Assembly (NCBI GenBank): GCA_020217165.1
Contig: JAIWOE010000210.1
Location: 1-6,062, forward strand
From: Desulfovibrio sp.
Lineage (GTDB): Bacteria > Desulfobacterota > Desulfovibrionia > Desulfovibrionales > Desulfovibrionaceae
Direction: 5' to 3'
DNA: 6,062 nucleotides
Shown here: positions 1-6,062 of the stretch, piece after piece
How the letters are laid out: the number at the start of each line of letters is the position of its first letter
Numbering within the stretch: the stretch's first letter is position 1
Position numbers and translations under genes: made by a program
The notes under the pieces: model-generated
Told to the model about the DNA's origin: nothing
The model's input: the letters and a program-made list of their open reading frames with translations, nothing else
Database searches by the model: none

Positions 1-164
1 AGCTGGTTGGTCCAGCAGCGGACGGCCACGCCCCGGGACTTGAGCCAGTCCCGCATGGCATGGGCCAGATCCCGGGCGTCTTCATCACCGGGCTTGTCCA
101 CCACTTCCACGGCGCGGATGGTGTCCAGCACCTGGCAGAGGGCGTCTTGAGAGGGGCTTGGCAT
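1..164 (-). CDS. Partial gene, N-terminal 54 residues; possible NAD kinase
   Basis: The gene begins at an ATG at 164 and runs off the left edge of the window, so only 54 complete codons are visible. The reading frame has no stop. Residues 17-48 follow the pattern of an NAD kinase N-terminus: a short beta strand, then K-P-G-D, an acidic/Ala helix, then W-L-K-S-R-G-V-A-V, which is the first strand-helix-strand of that fold. NAD kinase phosphorylates NAD to NADP in the cytoplasm. The diagnostic GGDGT motif would lie outside the window, so this is a resemblance and not an identification. The start is uncertain: only a weak GGA precedes the ATG, and an in-frame GTG lies at 182. It begins 65 bases after the stop of the HD-GYP gene in the same direction, so it may be co-transcribed. 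Any other Rossmann-like protein remains possible. Confidence 0.6.
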   Translation of the reverse strand, partial: MPSPSQDALCQVLDTIRAVEVVDKPGDEDARDLAHAMRDWLKSRGVAVRCWTNQ

Positions 165-229
165 GCAGGCGTCCAGCGGCACGTTCTCACGGCTGCGAGT
201 TAAAATTCGGCAGGCGGGCGGCCAGGCGA

Positions 230-1690
230 TCAGGGGATGGTGAAGCCGCGCTCCCGGAACAGCCGCAGGCAGTGCCGCACGGCCAGGGAATCGTAGCGTG
301 TTCCGGCATGCATTTCAATCTCTTCCAGGGCCGCATCCAGGCCCATGGCGGCGCGGTAGGGGCGGTGGGAGCTCATGGCCTCCACCACGTCGGCCACCAT
401 GATGATTCTGGTGCCGGGGAGGATGGCGTCCCCGCCCAGGCCGCGTGGATAGCCGGAGCCGTCCAGGCGTTCGTGGTGCTGGAGCACCATGTCCGCCACG
501 GGCCAGGGGAAGGAGATACCCTTCAGAATGTCGTACCCCACCTCGGGATGGGTGCGCATGAGGTTCATCTCATGGATGGTGAGCATGGTCGGCTTGGAAA
601 GGATTTCTGCGGGGATGTAGATCTTGCCGATGTCATGCAGCAGGCTGGCCACGCGCAGACCCTGGATCTGCTGCTCGGGCAGGCCCATGTCCCGGGCAAT
701 GGCTTCGGTGATGCTCCCCACCCGCAGCTGATGCCCGGCGGTGTAGGGGTCGCGTTTTTCGGTGGTGATGGCCAGGGCGGCCACGGTTTCTTCCAGGGTG
801 CGGCCCAGGGTGCGCACGCTCTCCTTGAGGGCGGCCTCGGTGCGGCGGGCCGCGCTCATGTCCCGGAAGACCAGCACCACCCCGTGAATCTCGCCATCCA
901 TAGTGTCCGTCAGGGGATCGCCCACAATGGCCGAGGCGGAAAGGTCTATGCACCGCTCCTCCCCCTGGCGGGAGATGAGCACGGCGGATTCCTTGAAGCA
1001 GAAGTTGTGGCGCTGTTTGAGGGCCTTGTCCACCAGCAGGGCCAGGTCCTCGCCGGTGTTTTCATCGCGGATGCGCAGTGCCTCGTGCAGGGGCAGGCCC
1101 AGGGCGTGGCCCTTGGGCATGGCGCACAGCTCCTCGGCCACGGGATTCATGAACCGGATGCGGCCCTGGCGGTCCGTGGAGATGACGGCATCGCCGATGG
1201 AGCGCAAGGTGGTGGAGAGCCAGCGGGCATTGCGCTGCAGCCGCACATCCATTTTGTGTTTGAACAGGGCCATCTGGATGCAGGTCTCCAGTTCCCGGTC
1301 CTCGAAGGGCTTGATGATGTAGCCGAAGGGCTCGGTGATCTTGGCACGGTGCAGGGTGGCTTCATCGGCAAAGGCGGTGAGGTAAATGACGGGAATGTTG
1401 ACCCGCTTGCGGATGGCGGCGGCGGCGTCGATGCCGTCCATGTCCCCCTCCAGCATGATGTCCATGAGCACCAGATCCGGGCGCTGGGCCTCGGCGGCCT
1501 GGGCCGCGGCCTCTCCCGAGGACACGCAGTCCGCCACCTCGTAGCCCAGCAGGACCAGCCGGCGGCGGATGTCCAGGGCCACGACGGGCTCGTCCTCCAC
1601 CACGAGAATCCGGGGCGCGGGGCCATGGGTCCCCCCGGCGCGGGACTCGGGGGAGGTCATGGTCAGATCCTCAAACAACTCAGGCAGCAT
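230..1690 (-). CDS. Response regulator with Rec, PAS and HD-GYP domains; predicted cyclic-di-GMP phosphodiesterase
   Basis: A 486-residue cytoplasmic protein. Residues 27-148 form a receiver domain with acidic pocket E32/D33, phosphoacceptor D77, T105 and K127, so all phosphorylation residues are present. Residues 152-285 form a PAS sensor domain, followed by a short helical linker. Residues 300-486 form an HD-GYP domain with likely metal ligands H320, H352-D353 (HDIGK), H381, H405-H406 and D434, plus the signature HHERLDGSGYP at 405-415. HD-GYP proteins hydrolyse c-di-GMP to pGpG or GMP, and nothing needed for activity appears missing. Activity is probably controlled by phosphorylation from an unlinked histidine kinase, since none is encoded here, and by a PAS ligand. 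Length is normal for this architecture. I chose the ATG at 1690 because AGGAG precedes it by 9 bases; an ATG at 1660 with GAGGA 7 bases upstream is a real alternative. It lies 50 bases after the SDR gene. Confidence 0.95.
   Translation of the reverse strand: MLPELFEDLTMTSPESRAGGTHGPAPRILVVEDEPVVALDIRRRLVLLGYEVADCVSSGEAAAQAAEAQRPDLVLMDIMLEGDMDGIDAAAAIRKRVNIPVIYLTAFADEATLHRAKITEPFGYIIKPFEDRELETCIQMALFKHKMDVRLQRNARWLSTTLRSIGDAVISTDRQGRIRFMNPVAEELCAMPKGHALGLPLHEALRIRDENTGEDLALLVDKALKQRHNFCFKESAVLISRQGEERCIDLSASAIVGDPLTDTMDGEIHGVVLVFRDMSAARRTEAALKESVRTLGRTLEETVAALAITTEKRDPYTAGHQLRVGSITEAIARDMGLPEQQIQGLRVASLLHDIGKIYIPAEILSKPTMLTIHEMNLMRTHPEVGYDILKGISFPWPVADMVLQHHERLDGSGYPRGLGGDAILPGTRIIMVADVVEAMSSHRPYRAAMGLDAALEEIEMHAGTRYDSLAVRHCLRLFRERGFTIP
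1668..1672 (-). promoter_or_regulatory. Alternative ribosome binding site for a shorter HD-GYP start
   Basis: GAGGA on the minus strand lies 7 bases before an in-frame ATG at 1660 (Met11). This start would give a 476-residue protein and leave about 16 residues before the receiver domain. The sequence does not decide between the two starts. Confidence 0.4.
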
Positions 1691-1699
1691 GCGGCGTTA

Positions 1700-1704
1700 C
1701 TCCT
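1700..1704 (-). promoter_or_regulatory. Ribosome binding site for the HD-GYP gene (upstream start)
   Basis: AGGAG on the minus strand lies 9 bases before the ATG at 1690. It supports the longer form of the protein. Confidence 0.6.
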
Positions 1705-1740
1705 GGCCCGGACAGGCCTGCATTGACCGGGCAGGGCATC

Positions 1741-2724
1741 TCATGCGGCAATGCCTCCCCGACGGCGCAGGGCGTCCTGGCCCAGGATGGCCTGCAAGGC
1801 CTGGGGCAGGGTGGGATAGGCATACGCAAAGCCGGAGGCTTGCAGCCGGGCCGGCACCACCCGCTGGCTGGCGAGCAGCAGTTCCCGGGCCATTTCCCCC
1901 AGGGCCAGCCTAAGGATGGCCGCTGGCATGGGCAGGGCGCAGGTCCGGTGCAGGGTGCGGGCCAGGGTCTGGCAGAATTCCCGATTGGTGACCGGCGTGG
2001 GGCTGACGAAATTCACCGGCCCGTGCATGTCTGGCGTGTCCAGGCAGTGCAGCATGGCCCGCACTTCGTCCTCGCGGTGGATCCAGGGGAACCATTGCCG
2101 GCCATTGCCCAGGGGACCTCCCAAAAAATACTTGAATGCCGGGAGCATGCGGCCAAGCACGCCGCCGCCGGCATCCAGCACCACGCCGGTGCGCACCAGC
2201 ACGCGGCGGATGCCCAGGGCCGGCACATCCTGGGATTCCCGCTCCCAGGCCTGGGCCGTTTCCGCCAAAAAGCCCTTGCCGGCAGGGGAGGTCTCGTCCA
2301 GCAAGGCGTCGCCGGCATCGCCGTAATAGCCCACGGCAGACCCCTGCAGCAGTACGGCCGGGGGCGAATCGGCGGCGCGCAGGGCGTTCACCATGGTGCG
2401 CACGCTGTAGACGCGGCTGTCGCGGATGCGTTGTTTCTGGGAGGTGGTCCAGGGACGGGCGGCAATGTCCTCCCCGGCCAGGTTCACCACGGCAGCGGCG
2501 CCGTCCAGGGCGGTGGTCAACTGGTCATAGGAACACAGGGCCAGCTGATTGGACGCCATGGCCGCCGCGGCCCAGGGCTCGCTTCGCATGGCATGGGTGG
2601 CCCCGTCGGGGTGTCGTGACACGATGCGCACGGGCTGGCCGCGCTCCACAAGGCGCTGCACCAGCAGCCGGCCAATGAATCCCGTGCCTCCAATGACAAC
2701 CGTTGTGCGCAGGCCCGCGTCCAT
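1741..2724 (-). CDS. TIGR01777-type NAD(P)-dependent epimerase/SDR family protein (YfcH-like)
   Basis: A 327-residue atypical short-chain dehydrogenase, expected to be cytoplasmic. The nucleotide-binding motif GGTGFIG is at residues 12-18, NLAGE at 81-85, the family block from W92 through K97 to SRV at 103-105, and the active-site region GSAVGYYG at 128-135. W160-E161, RTGVVL at 178-183, the GGPLGNGRQWFPWIH segment (202-216) and GPVNFVSPTPVTN (235-247) are also family hallmarks. The C-terminal part from about 265 matches the DUF1731 pattern, ending with P291-x-x-L, GF and YP followed by AL. The family's substrate is unknown; older annotations call it a SulA-like cell division inhibitor, which I would not use. 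The start at 2724 is preferred over an in-frame TTG at 2793 because AAGGGGGG lies 6 bases upstream and homologous sequence starts just before GGTGFIG. It is 50 bases upstream of the HD-GYP gene. Confidence 0.93.
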   Translation of the reverse strand: MDAGLRTTVVIGGTGFIGRLLVQRLVERGQPVRIVSRHPDGATHAMRSEPWAAAAMASNQLALCSYDQLTTALDGAAAVVNLAGEDIAARPWTTSQKQRIRDSRVYSVRTMVNALRAADSPPAVLLQGSAVGYYGDAGDALLDETSPAGKGFLAETAQAWERESQDVPALGIRRVLVRTGVVLDAGGGVLGRMLPAFKYFLGGPLGNGRQWFPWIHREDEVRAMLHCLDTPDMHGPVNFVSPTPVTNREFCQTLARTLHRTCALPMPAAILRLALGEMARELLLASQRVVPARLQASGFAYAYPTLPQALQAILGQDALRRRGGIAA

Positions 2725-2730
2725 ATTCGT

Positions 2731-2738
2731 CCCCCCTT
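2731..2738 (-). promoter_or_regulatory. Ribosome binding site for the SDR gene
   Basis: AAGGGGGG on the minus strand lies 6 bases before the ATG at 2724. It fixes that start over the longer TTG-initiated reading frame. Confidence 0.6.
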
Positions 2739-2765
2739 GGCGTGTGGTGGAACCGGAGTGAGAAT

Positions 2766-2793
2766 ATGGTACACCTTCAGTCGAAAAGCGCAA
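2766..2793 (-). promoter_or_regulatory. Weak sigma70-like promoter candidate for the SDR and HD-GYP genes
   Basis: On the minus strand, TTGCGC (2793-2788) and TACCAT (2771-2766) are separated by 16 bases, with the -10-like box 42 bases before the SDR start. The -35 box matches consensus at only 3 of 6 positions and the -10 box at 4 of 6. The 145-base gap 2725-2869 otherwise holds only G/C-rich runs with short self-complementary stretches near 2830-2860 and no T-tract. A new transcription unit starting here is therefore possible, but read-through from the upstream gene is equally possible. Confidence 0.25.
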
Positions 2794-2869
2794 GGGCGAA
2801 AAGGGAAACCGGCGAGGCTTCCGTGGATCGCGGACCCCTCATGGGGGACATGGTTGGAGGGTCTCCCCG

Positions 2870-5362
2870 TCACATGCCCTGGGCCTTGGCCAGGCAGTCC
2901 TTGGCATCCTGGGGCCGGCCCAAGGCGTCCAGGGCCCGGGCCAACTCCCTGATGAAGGGCGCATGGCCGGGCATGAGGGCCACACTCTGTGAGGCCAGGA
3001 CCTTGGCCAGCTCCGGATCCTCGCCGGCGTCCAGGTACATGCGGGCCAGCAGGTGCAGGGAGTGGGCGTCCTTGGGATCGTGGGACAGGGCCTGATGCAG
3101 GCATTCGCGGGCTTCTTCCAGCCGGCCCATGGTATGATACAGGCGGGCCAGGGGACGACGGGTGAGGGCATGGCCGCCGTTGAGGGCGGACGCCTTGTTG
3201 AACCAGCTCAGGGCCTGGGCCATGGCGCCGCTGGCCTCGGCCAGCTGCCCCAGGCGGATGAAGGCATACAGGTGGCCGGGGTCCAGGGCGATGCAGCGGC
3301 GGAACGCCTTGCGGGCAGCCCCGGCTTCCCCCAGACGCTGGCAGACGCAGCCAAGGTTGTACAGTGATTTAGGATCGTTGGGATCCCGGGAAACGGCTTC
3401 CTCAAAGTGTTCCCTGGCTTGGGGCAGGCGGCCCAGGCGGGCTTCGCACACCCCCAGGGAGACGCGGGCCAGGTTGTTGTCGCCATCGGCCAGCAGGGCC
3501 AGCTTGTATTCTTCCAGGGCGTTGAACAGATCGTTCTGGCTGAAGAGCTTGTCACCGTGGATGGTCAGGGCCAGGGAATCGCACAAACCAAGGTGCGGCG
3601 CAGGCAGCAAGAGGGCATATTCCAGGGCCTTGCGGCAGTTGTCCAGCACGTCTGCCTTGCGGTATTTGAGGAAGGGATAGCCGGCCACGCCCACGGCTGC
3701 CTCCACGCCCTGGCGGTCCAGGTGTTCGGCCAGGGTCTTGTGGGCCTCCAACGCAGCCTCGGCCGTCTGGCCGGGGTGGAAAAAGATGCAGCTGTTGAGG
3801 CTGAAGCGCCCCCCCACCACTTCGGAGCCCAGCAGTTCCCGCGCCCGGCTGGCGGCCTCGGCCACCAACTGTTCGGCGTGTTCGTGGAACCGCTCCCCGG
3901 CGGCGTCGGCATCGGCGGTCTTGGGCCGCACACGCACCAGGGCCAGGGAAAACACGTCCTGCGCTTCCCGGGCGTTCTGCAGATGTTCCAGAAAATCGCG
4001 GTACAGCAGCAGGCCGGTGAGCAGATCCCGGGCCGGGGCGCTGGGGGAAGCGGCGCCGGGCGTGGTCTCGTTGCGGGAATCCTTGACCAGGGTGAGCCGG
4101 TCGCCCACCTCCACGGTCCAGGAGGGATCGGAAAGATGCATGACCTCGGCCTGGCTCTGCTCCCGGGAGGTCTCTATGATCAACAATTCCCCCTTGAAGA
4201 GGGGGGAGAGGCCGTTGCCACCGGCGGCGGTGCGGGGCTTGTCCTTGCCCCAGACCAGAAACCGCTGCCCCTCCTGGGCCCCCAGGGACGCGCCCAGGGT
4301 GATGATGCAGCGGTGCATGGGCAGCAGCCGGGAGACACGGCCGCCTTCTTCCAGTACCTGACGGAAGGCGAAGACGCGTTCGGGGGAGGCGTCCCGGGCG
4401 GCCAGGGCCGCCTTGCGGGCGCGATCCAGGAGCACGCGGGCCAGCTCTGCGGGGTTGCGCTCGGCCTGGCTGCCGTCGATGTCCTGTGGGAAACAGGCGT
4501 GGCCGCAGCTGACATCCACGCGGTAATTGCAGCCCGTCACCTCGTGGGGCAGCACCAGGGCATCCAGGGCCTGGCGCACGGCCAGGGCCGTGTCCCGGCA
4601 CAGGCGGGGGGTGGCCTCCCGCACGAAGACGGCAAAGAGCGCGTCCTCCACCCGCGCGGGGAGGGCGGTTTCCGGCAGGGCCAGGGCCAGGGCTTGGGCT
4701 GCCTTGCGCAGGGCGTCTTCCGCAAAACAGTGGCCGGCGCGCTGCACGATGTGCTCTAGGCCAGCCAATTGCACGGCCACCAGTCCCATGGAAGCCCGCC
4801 ACGGGATGCCTGCGGCCATGGGTTCGATGTCGGCGCAGGCCGGCAGGGAGGCGTCGGGGGCATCGGGGGGCGTCAGGGGCAACTGCAGGCTGCTCGTCAC
4901 CGCGCCGTGGGAGACGTGGGGACGCGAGGCCAGCCGGACGGCGTCGATTTCCTTGGCCACCTCGGCCAAAAACGCCTGCCGGTGCACCAACCCGGTCAGG
5001 GGGTCGCTGGTGGCCAGCTTGTGCAGATGCAGGTGCTCCAGGCAGGAGGTGGCCAGCCTGGGCAAGCCGGCCAGGGTGGTCTTGGGGGCCTTGAGGGTCA
5101 CCCCCTTGAGCACCAGCATGCCAAGCAATTCCCCTTCGTACAGCAGTGGCACCAGCACCTTGCGCTCGCGGGAAAGGTGAGCGGCGCGGTAGCCGCCGTC
5201 CTCGCCCTGCATCTCCACGGGCAGGCACTGCGGAAAAAACAGATGCCCGGCCTTGAAGGCGATGAATCGCCCCATGGATTCCTTGAGCAGCGGCTCGTAG
5301 GCCACCAGATCCTGACGCGACAAGGTGACGGCGCTGGCCGTGGGGATCATTTTGGAGTGCAT
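2870..5362 (-). CDS. GAF-like / double degenerate GGDEF / TPR protein
   Basis: An 830-residue protein with no membrane segment or signal peptide seen. Residues 15-110 resemble a GAF domain, with the strand pair VPLLYEGELLGMLVL at 71-85. A first GGDEF-fold domain spans about 115-335: it has the DPLTGL entry motif (120-125), but the catalytic site reads RVEDALF (237-243) where active enzymes have R-x-GG(D/E)EF. A beta-rich segment follows at 340-427. A second GGDEF-like domain spans 445-595 (DLLTGLL at 446-452); its signature region reads GGRFSLNSC (517-525). Residues 602-830 form about seven TPR units with exact 34-residue spacing at 636, 670, 704, 738 and 772. Neither GGDEF domain should make c-di-GMP, so a scaffold or binding role is inferred. 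The start at 5362 is the first ATG; its Shine-Dalgarno is poor (GGGGG too close), but residues 15-45 look like genuine conserved coding sequence. Confidence 0.92.
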   Translation of the reverse strand: MHSKMIPTASAVTLSRQDLVAYEPLLKESMGRFIAFKAGHLFFPQCLPVEMQGEDGGYRAAHLSRERKVLVPLLYEGELLGMLVLKGVTLKAPKTTLAGLPRLATSCLEHLHLHKLATSDPLTGLVHRQAFLAEVAKEIDAVRLASRPHVSHGAVTSSLQLPLTPPDAPDASLPACADIEPMAAGIPWRASMGLVAVQLAGLEHIVQRAGHCFAEDALRKAAQALALALPETALPARVEDALFAVFVREATPRLCRDTALAVRQALDALVLPHEVTGCNYRVDVSCGHACFPQDIDGSQAERNPAELARVLLDRARKAALAARDASPERVFAFRQVLEEGGRVSRLLPMHRCIITLGASLGAQEGQRFLVWGKDKPRTAAGGNGLSPLFKGELLIIETSREQSQAEVMHLSDPSWTVEVGDRLTLVKDSRNETTPGAASPSAPARDLLTGLLLYRDFLEHLQNAREAQDVFSLALVRVRPKTADADAAGERFHEHAEQLVAEAASRARELLGSEVVGGRFSLNSCIFFHPGQTAEAALEAHKTLAEHLDRQGVEAAVGVAGYPFLKYRKADVLDNCRKALEYALLLPAPHLGLCDSLALTIHGDKLFSQNDLFNALEEYKLALLADGDNNLARVSLGVCEARLGRLPQAREHFEEAVSRDPNDPKSLYNLGCVCQRLGEAGAARKAFRRCIALDPGHLYAFIRLGQLAEASGAMAQALSWFNKASALNGGHALTRRPLARLYHTMGRLEEARECLHQALSHDPKDAHSLHLLARMYLDAGEDPELAKVLASQSVALMPGHAPFIRELARALDALGRPQDAKDCLAKAQGM
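4082..4345 (-). other. Beta-rich domain between the two GGDEF domains, FlgT-C-like pattern
   Basis: Codons 340-427 of the 830-residue protein encode a strand-rich stretch. It has GGRVSRLLP (340-348), an I-T-L-G-A-S-L-G-A-x-x-G-Q-R-F motif (354-368), K-G-E-L-L-I-I-E (390-397), S-Q-A-E-V (403-407) and V-G-D-R-L-T-L-V (419-426). The order 'inhLG..-G...G-x-x-F-x-V', then 'G-E/x-V', then 'GDRL' resembles small beta-barrel domains such as the FlgT C-terminal domain. The assignment is by pattern only. Confidence 0.4.
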
Positions 5363-5374
5363 GCCCCCAGCATG

Positions 5375-5415
5375 CCAGATTCTAGAGTTTTTCTCAAGAA
5401 ATTTTCATGAACCGT
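5375..5415 (-). promoter_or_regulatory. AT-rich palindromic island upstream of the GGDEF/TPR gene
   Basis: Within the 81-base gap 5363-5443, this stretch is strikingly AT-rich for the window. It contains the palindromes TCTAGA (5381-5386), TTTCT-CA-AGAAA (5390-5401), AAATTT (5399-5404) and TTCATGAA (5404-5411). A -10-like TAGAAT is present on the minus strand, but no good -35 box lies 16-18 bases before it. I read it as the likely promoter/operator region of the gene starting at 5362. No hairpin with a T-run is seen, so I do not call a terminator for the ferredoxin gene. Confidence 0.35.
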
Positions 5416-5443
5416 CCCGCATGCACGCCCGGGCCATCGCGGC

Positions 5444-6062
5444 TCATTCCGGGTCGGAGAATCCCGGAGGCAGGCCGCCGTGGGCATCGGGCAGGGGGGG
5501 CGGCGGGCGGTGGACGGCCAGTTGGATGTCCAGCCCCAGGGCGCGATTCTCCTCCAGGTAGGCCCCGTGCTCCAGGCGCACGGCCGAGGCCGGCTCCACC
5601 ACGATGGCCCGCTCCGCCCGCACCGGGCAATGGAATTCGCAAAATCCGCAGCCAGCGCAGCGTTCCTCGCGCACCACGGGCACAGCCACGGCCTGTCCCG
5701 GCTGGCGGATGAGTTCCACGGCATCGTAGGGGCAGACTTCATCGCACACCAGGCAGGCCTTGTCCTCCTCCCAGGCCAGGCAGCGGTGTCGCAGCACCCG
5801 GGCCGTGCCCACCTTGACGGCCTGTTTCTCTGCCAGGGGCAGGGGCAGCAGGGCCAGGGTGGGGCAGACCTGGCCGCAGCGATGGCACCCCGGCTCGCAG
5901 GGGCCGCGGCGAGGGGTCAGGACCGGGCTGAACAGCCCGGCCGCGCCGGCTTCTGTCCAGAGGGGCTGGAGGGTGTTGGTGGGGCAGACGGTCATGCACA
6001 GGCCGCAACGGACGCAGCGGGCCAGGAAGGCACGCTCCGGCAGGGCGCCGGGGGGGCGGATG
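5444..6062 (-). CDS. Polyferredoxin with four [4Fe-4S] motifs, C-terminal part (partial)
   Basis: Only the last 205 residues are visible; the frame is open to the right edge. An ATG at 5995 is not the start, because the codons before it encode the first three cysteines of a cluster. The visible part holds four [4Fe-4S] motifs, all ending in Cys-Pro: C-x2-C-x2-C-x3-CP at residues 16-27, C-x3-C-x2-C-x3-CP at 55-67, C-x8-C-x2-C-x3-CP at 94-111, and C-x2-C-x2-C-x3-CP at 135-146. The RPPGALPE lead-in and the FLARCVRCG block recall deltaproteobacterial NapH/MauN-like proteins, in which a membrane-spanning Fe-S domain precedes this part. I expect membrane segments beyond the window. The role is probably electron transfer at the cytoplasmic membrane; partner unknown. 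The tail after 160 is Pro-rich and ends LPPGF-S-D-P-E. The next gene begins 81 bases downstream. Confidence 0.92.
   Translation of the reverse strand, partial: IRPPGALPERAFLARCVRCGLCMTVCPTNTLQPLWTEAGAAGLFSPVLTPRRGPCEPGCHRCGQVCPTLALLPLPLAEKQAVKVGTARVLRHRCLAWEEDKACLVCDEVCPYDAVELIRQPGQAVAVPVVREERCAGCGFCEFHCPVRAERAIVVEPASAVRLEHGAYLEENRALGLDIQLAVHRPPPPLPDAHGGLPPGFSDPE

Noticed and set aside
158..1726. Long plus-strand open frame of 522 codons
   Set aside because: It lies exactly antisense to the Rec-PAS-HD-GYP gene and its product is a Gly/His/Ala/Gln-rich repeat-like sequence without domain motifs. This is the usual shadow of a GC-rich gene.
2725..2793. Longer SDR reading frame from a TTG at 2793
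   Set aside because: The additional 23 residues do not fit the family N-terminus and the ATG at 2724 has a strong ribosome binding site.
2830..2869. Possible terminator after the GGDEF/TPR gene (CCCC/GGGG and GGGGA/TCCCC pairings)
   Set aside because: Stems are only 4-5 bases and no T-run follows, so it does not meet the standard for an intrinsic terminator.
3407..4759. Plus-strand open frame of 450 codons
   Set aside because: Antisense to the GGDEF/TPR gene, with the same low-complexity Gly/Gln/Val composition and no recognisable motif.
3552..5228. Minus-strand open frame of 558 codons overlapping the GGDEF/TPR gene in another frame
   Set aside because: The product is almost entirely Arg/Pro/Gly/Ala, while the overlapping 830-residue frame has clear GGDEF and TPR patterns.
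5347..5373. Eight-codon open frame starting at 5373, overlapping the GGDEF/TPR start, with its TGA overlapping an internal ATG at 5350
   Set aside because: The arrangement looks like a coupling leader, but there is no Shine-Dalgarno before 5373 and an ORF of this length arises easily by chance.
1..6062. Very frequent GGCCAGGGC-like words across the window
   Set aside because: They come from frequent CTG-GCC and GCC-CTG (Leu-Ala) codon pairs inside genes and are not spaced or bounded like a repeat family.

Overview
The window is GC-rich DNA (about two thirds G+C by eye) in which every supported gene lies on the minus strand, so transcription runs from high to low coordinates. Protein style suggests a deltaproteobacterial sulfate reducer of the Desulfovibrionaceae. 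The grounds are a multi-cluster polyferredoxin, a Rec-PAS-HD-GYP regulator whose HD-GYP sequence is typical of that group, and a degenerate-GGDEF/TPR protein. This is judged from memory of family style and not from a database match.

Layout in transcription order. At 6062-5444 is the C-terminal part of a polyferredoxin with four CP-ending [4Fe-4S] motifs; its N-terminus lies outside the window. An 81-base gap (5443-5363) holds an AT-rich island with nested palindromes, probably the promoter/operator region of the next gene. At 5362-2870 is an 830-residue protein with a GAF-like N-terminus, two GGDEF-fold domains that have both lost the catalytic signature, a beta-rich domain between them, and a C-terminal TPR array. 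A 145-base gap follows with a weak promoter-like site. At 2724-1741 is a TIGR01777-type SDR/epimerase (YfcH-like). After 50 bases comes an intact Rec-PAS-HD-GYP response regulator (1690-230), a predicted c-di-GMP phosphodiesterase. After another 65 bases is the start of a gene running off the left edge (164-1), whose N-terminus resembles an NAD kinase.

The signalling theme is a competent c-di-GMP-degrading enzyme close to a protein built from two non-catalytic GGDEF domains and TPRs. I infer that the TPR protein is a scaffold or effector and not a cyclase. Whether the two proteins work together is not shown by the sequence. The SDR, polyferredoxin and putative NAD kinase look like unrelated housekeeping or redox genes. 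I found no tRNA, rRNA, CRISPR array, insertion sequence, phage gene or convincing intrinsic terminator. Nothing here amounts to a clearly new system; the domain build of the 830-residue protein is the most unusual item.
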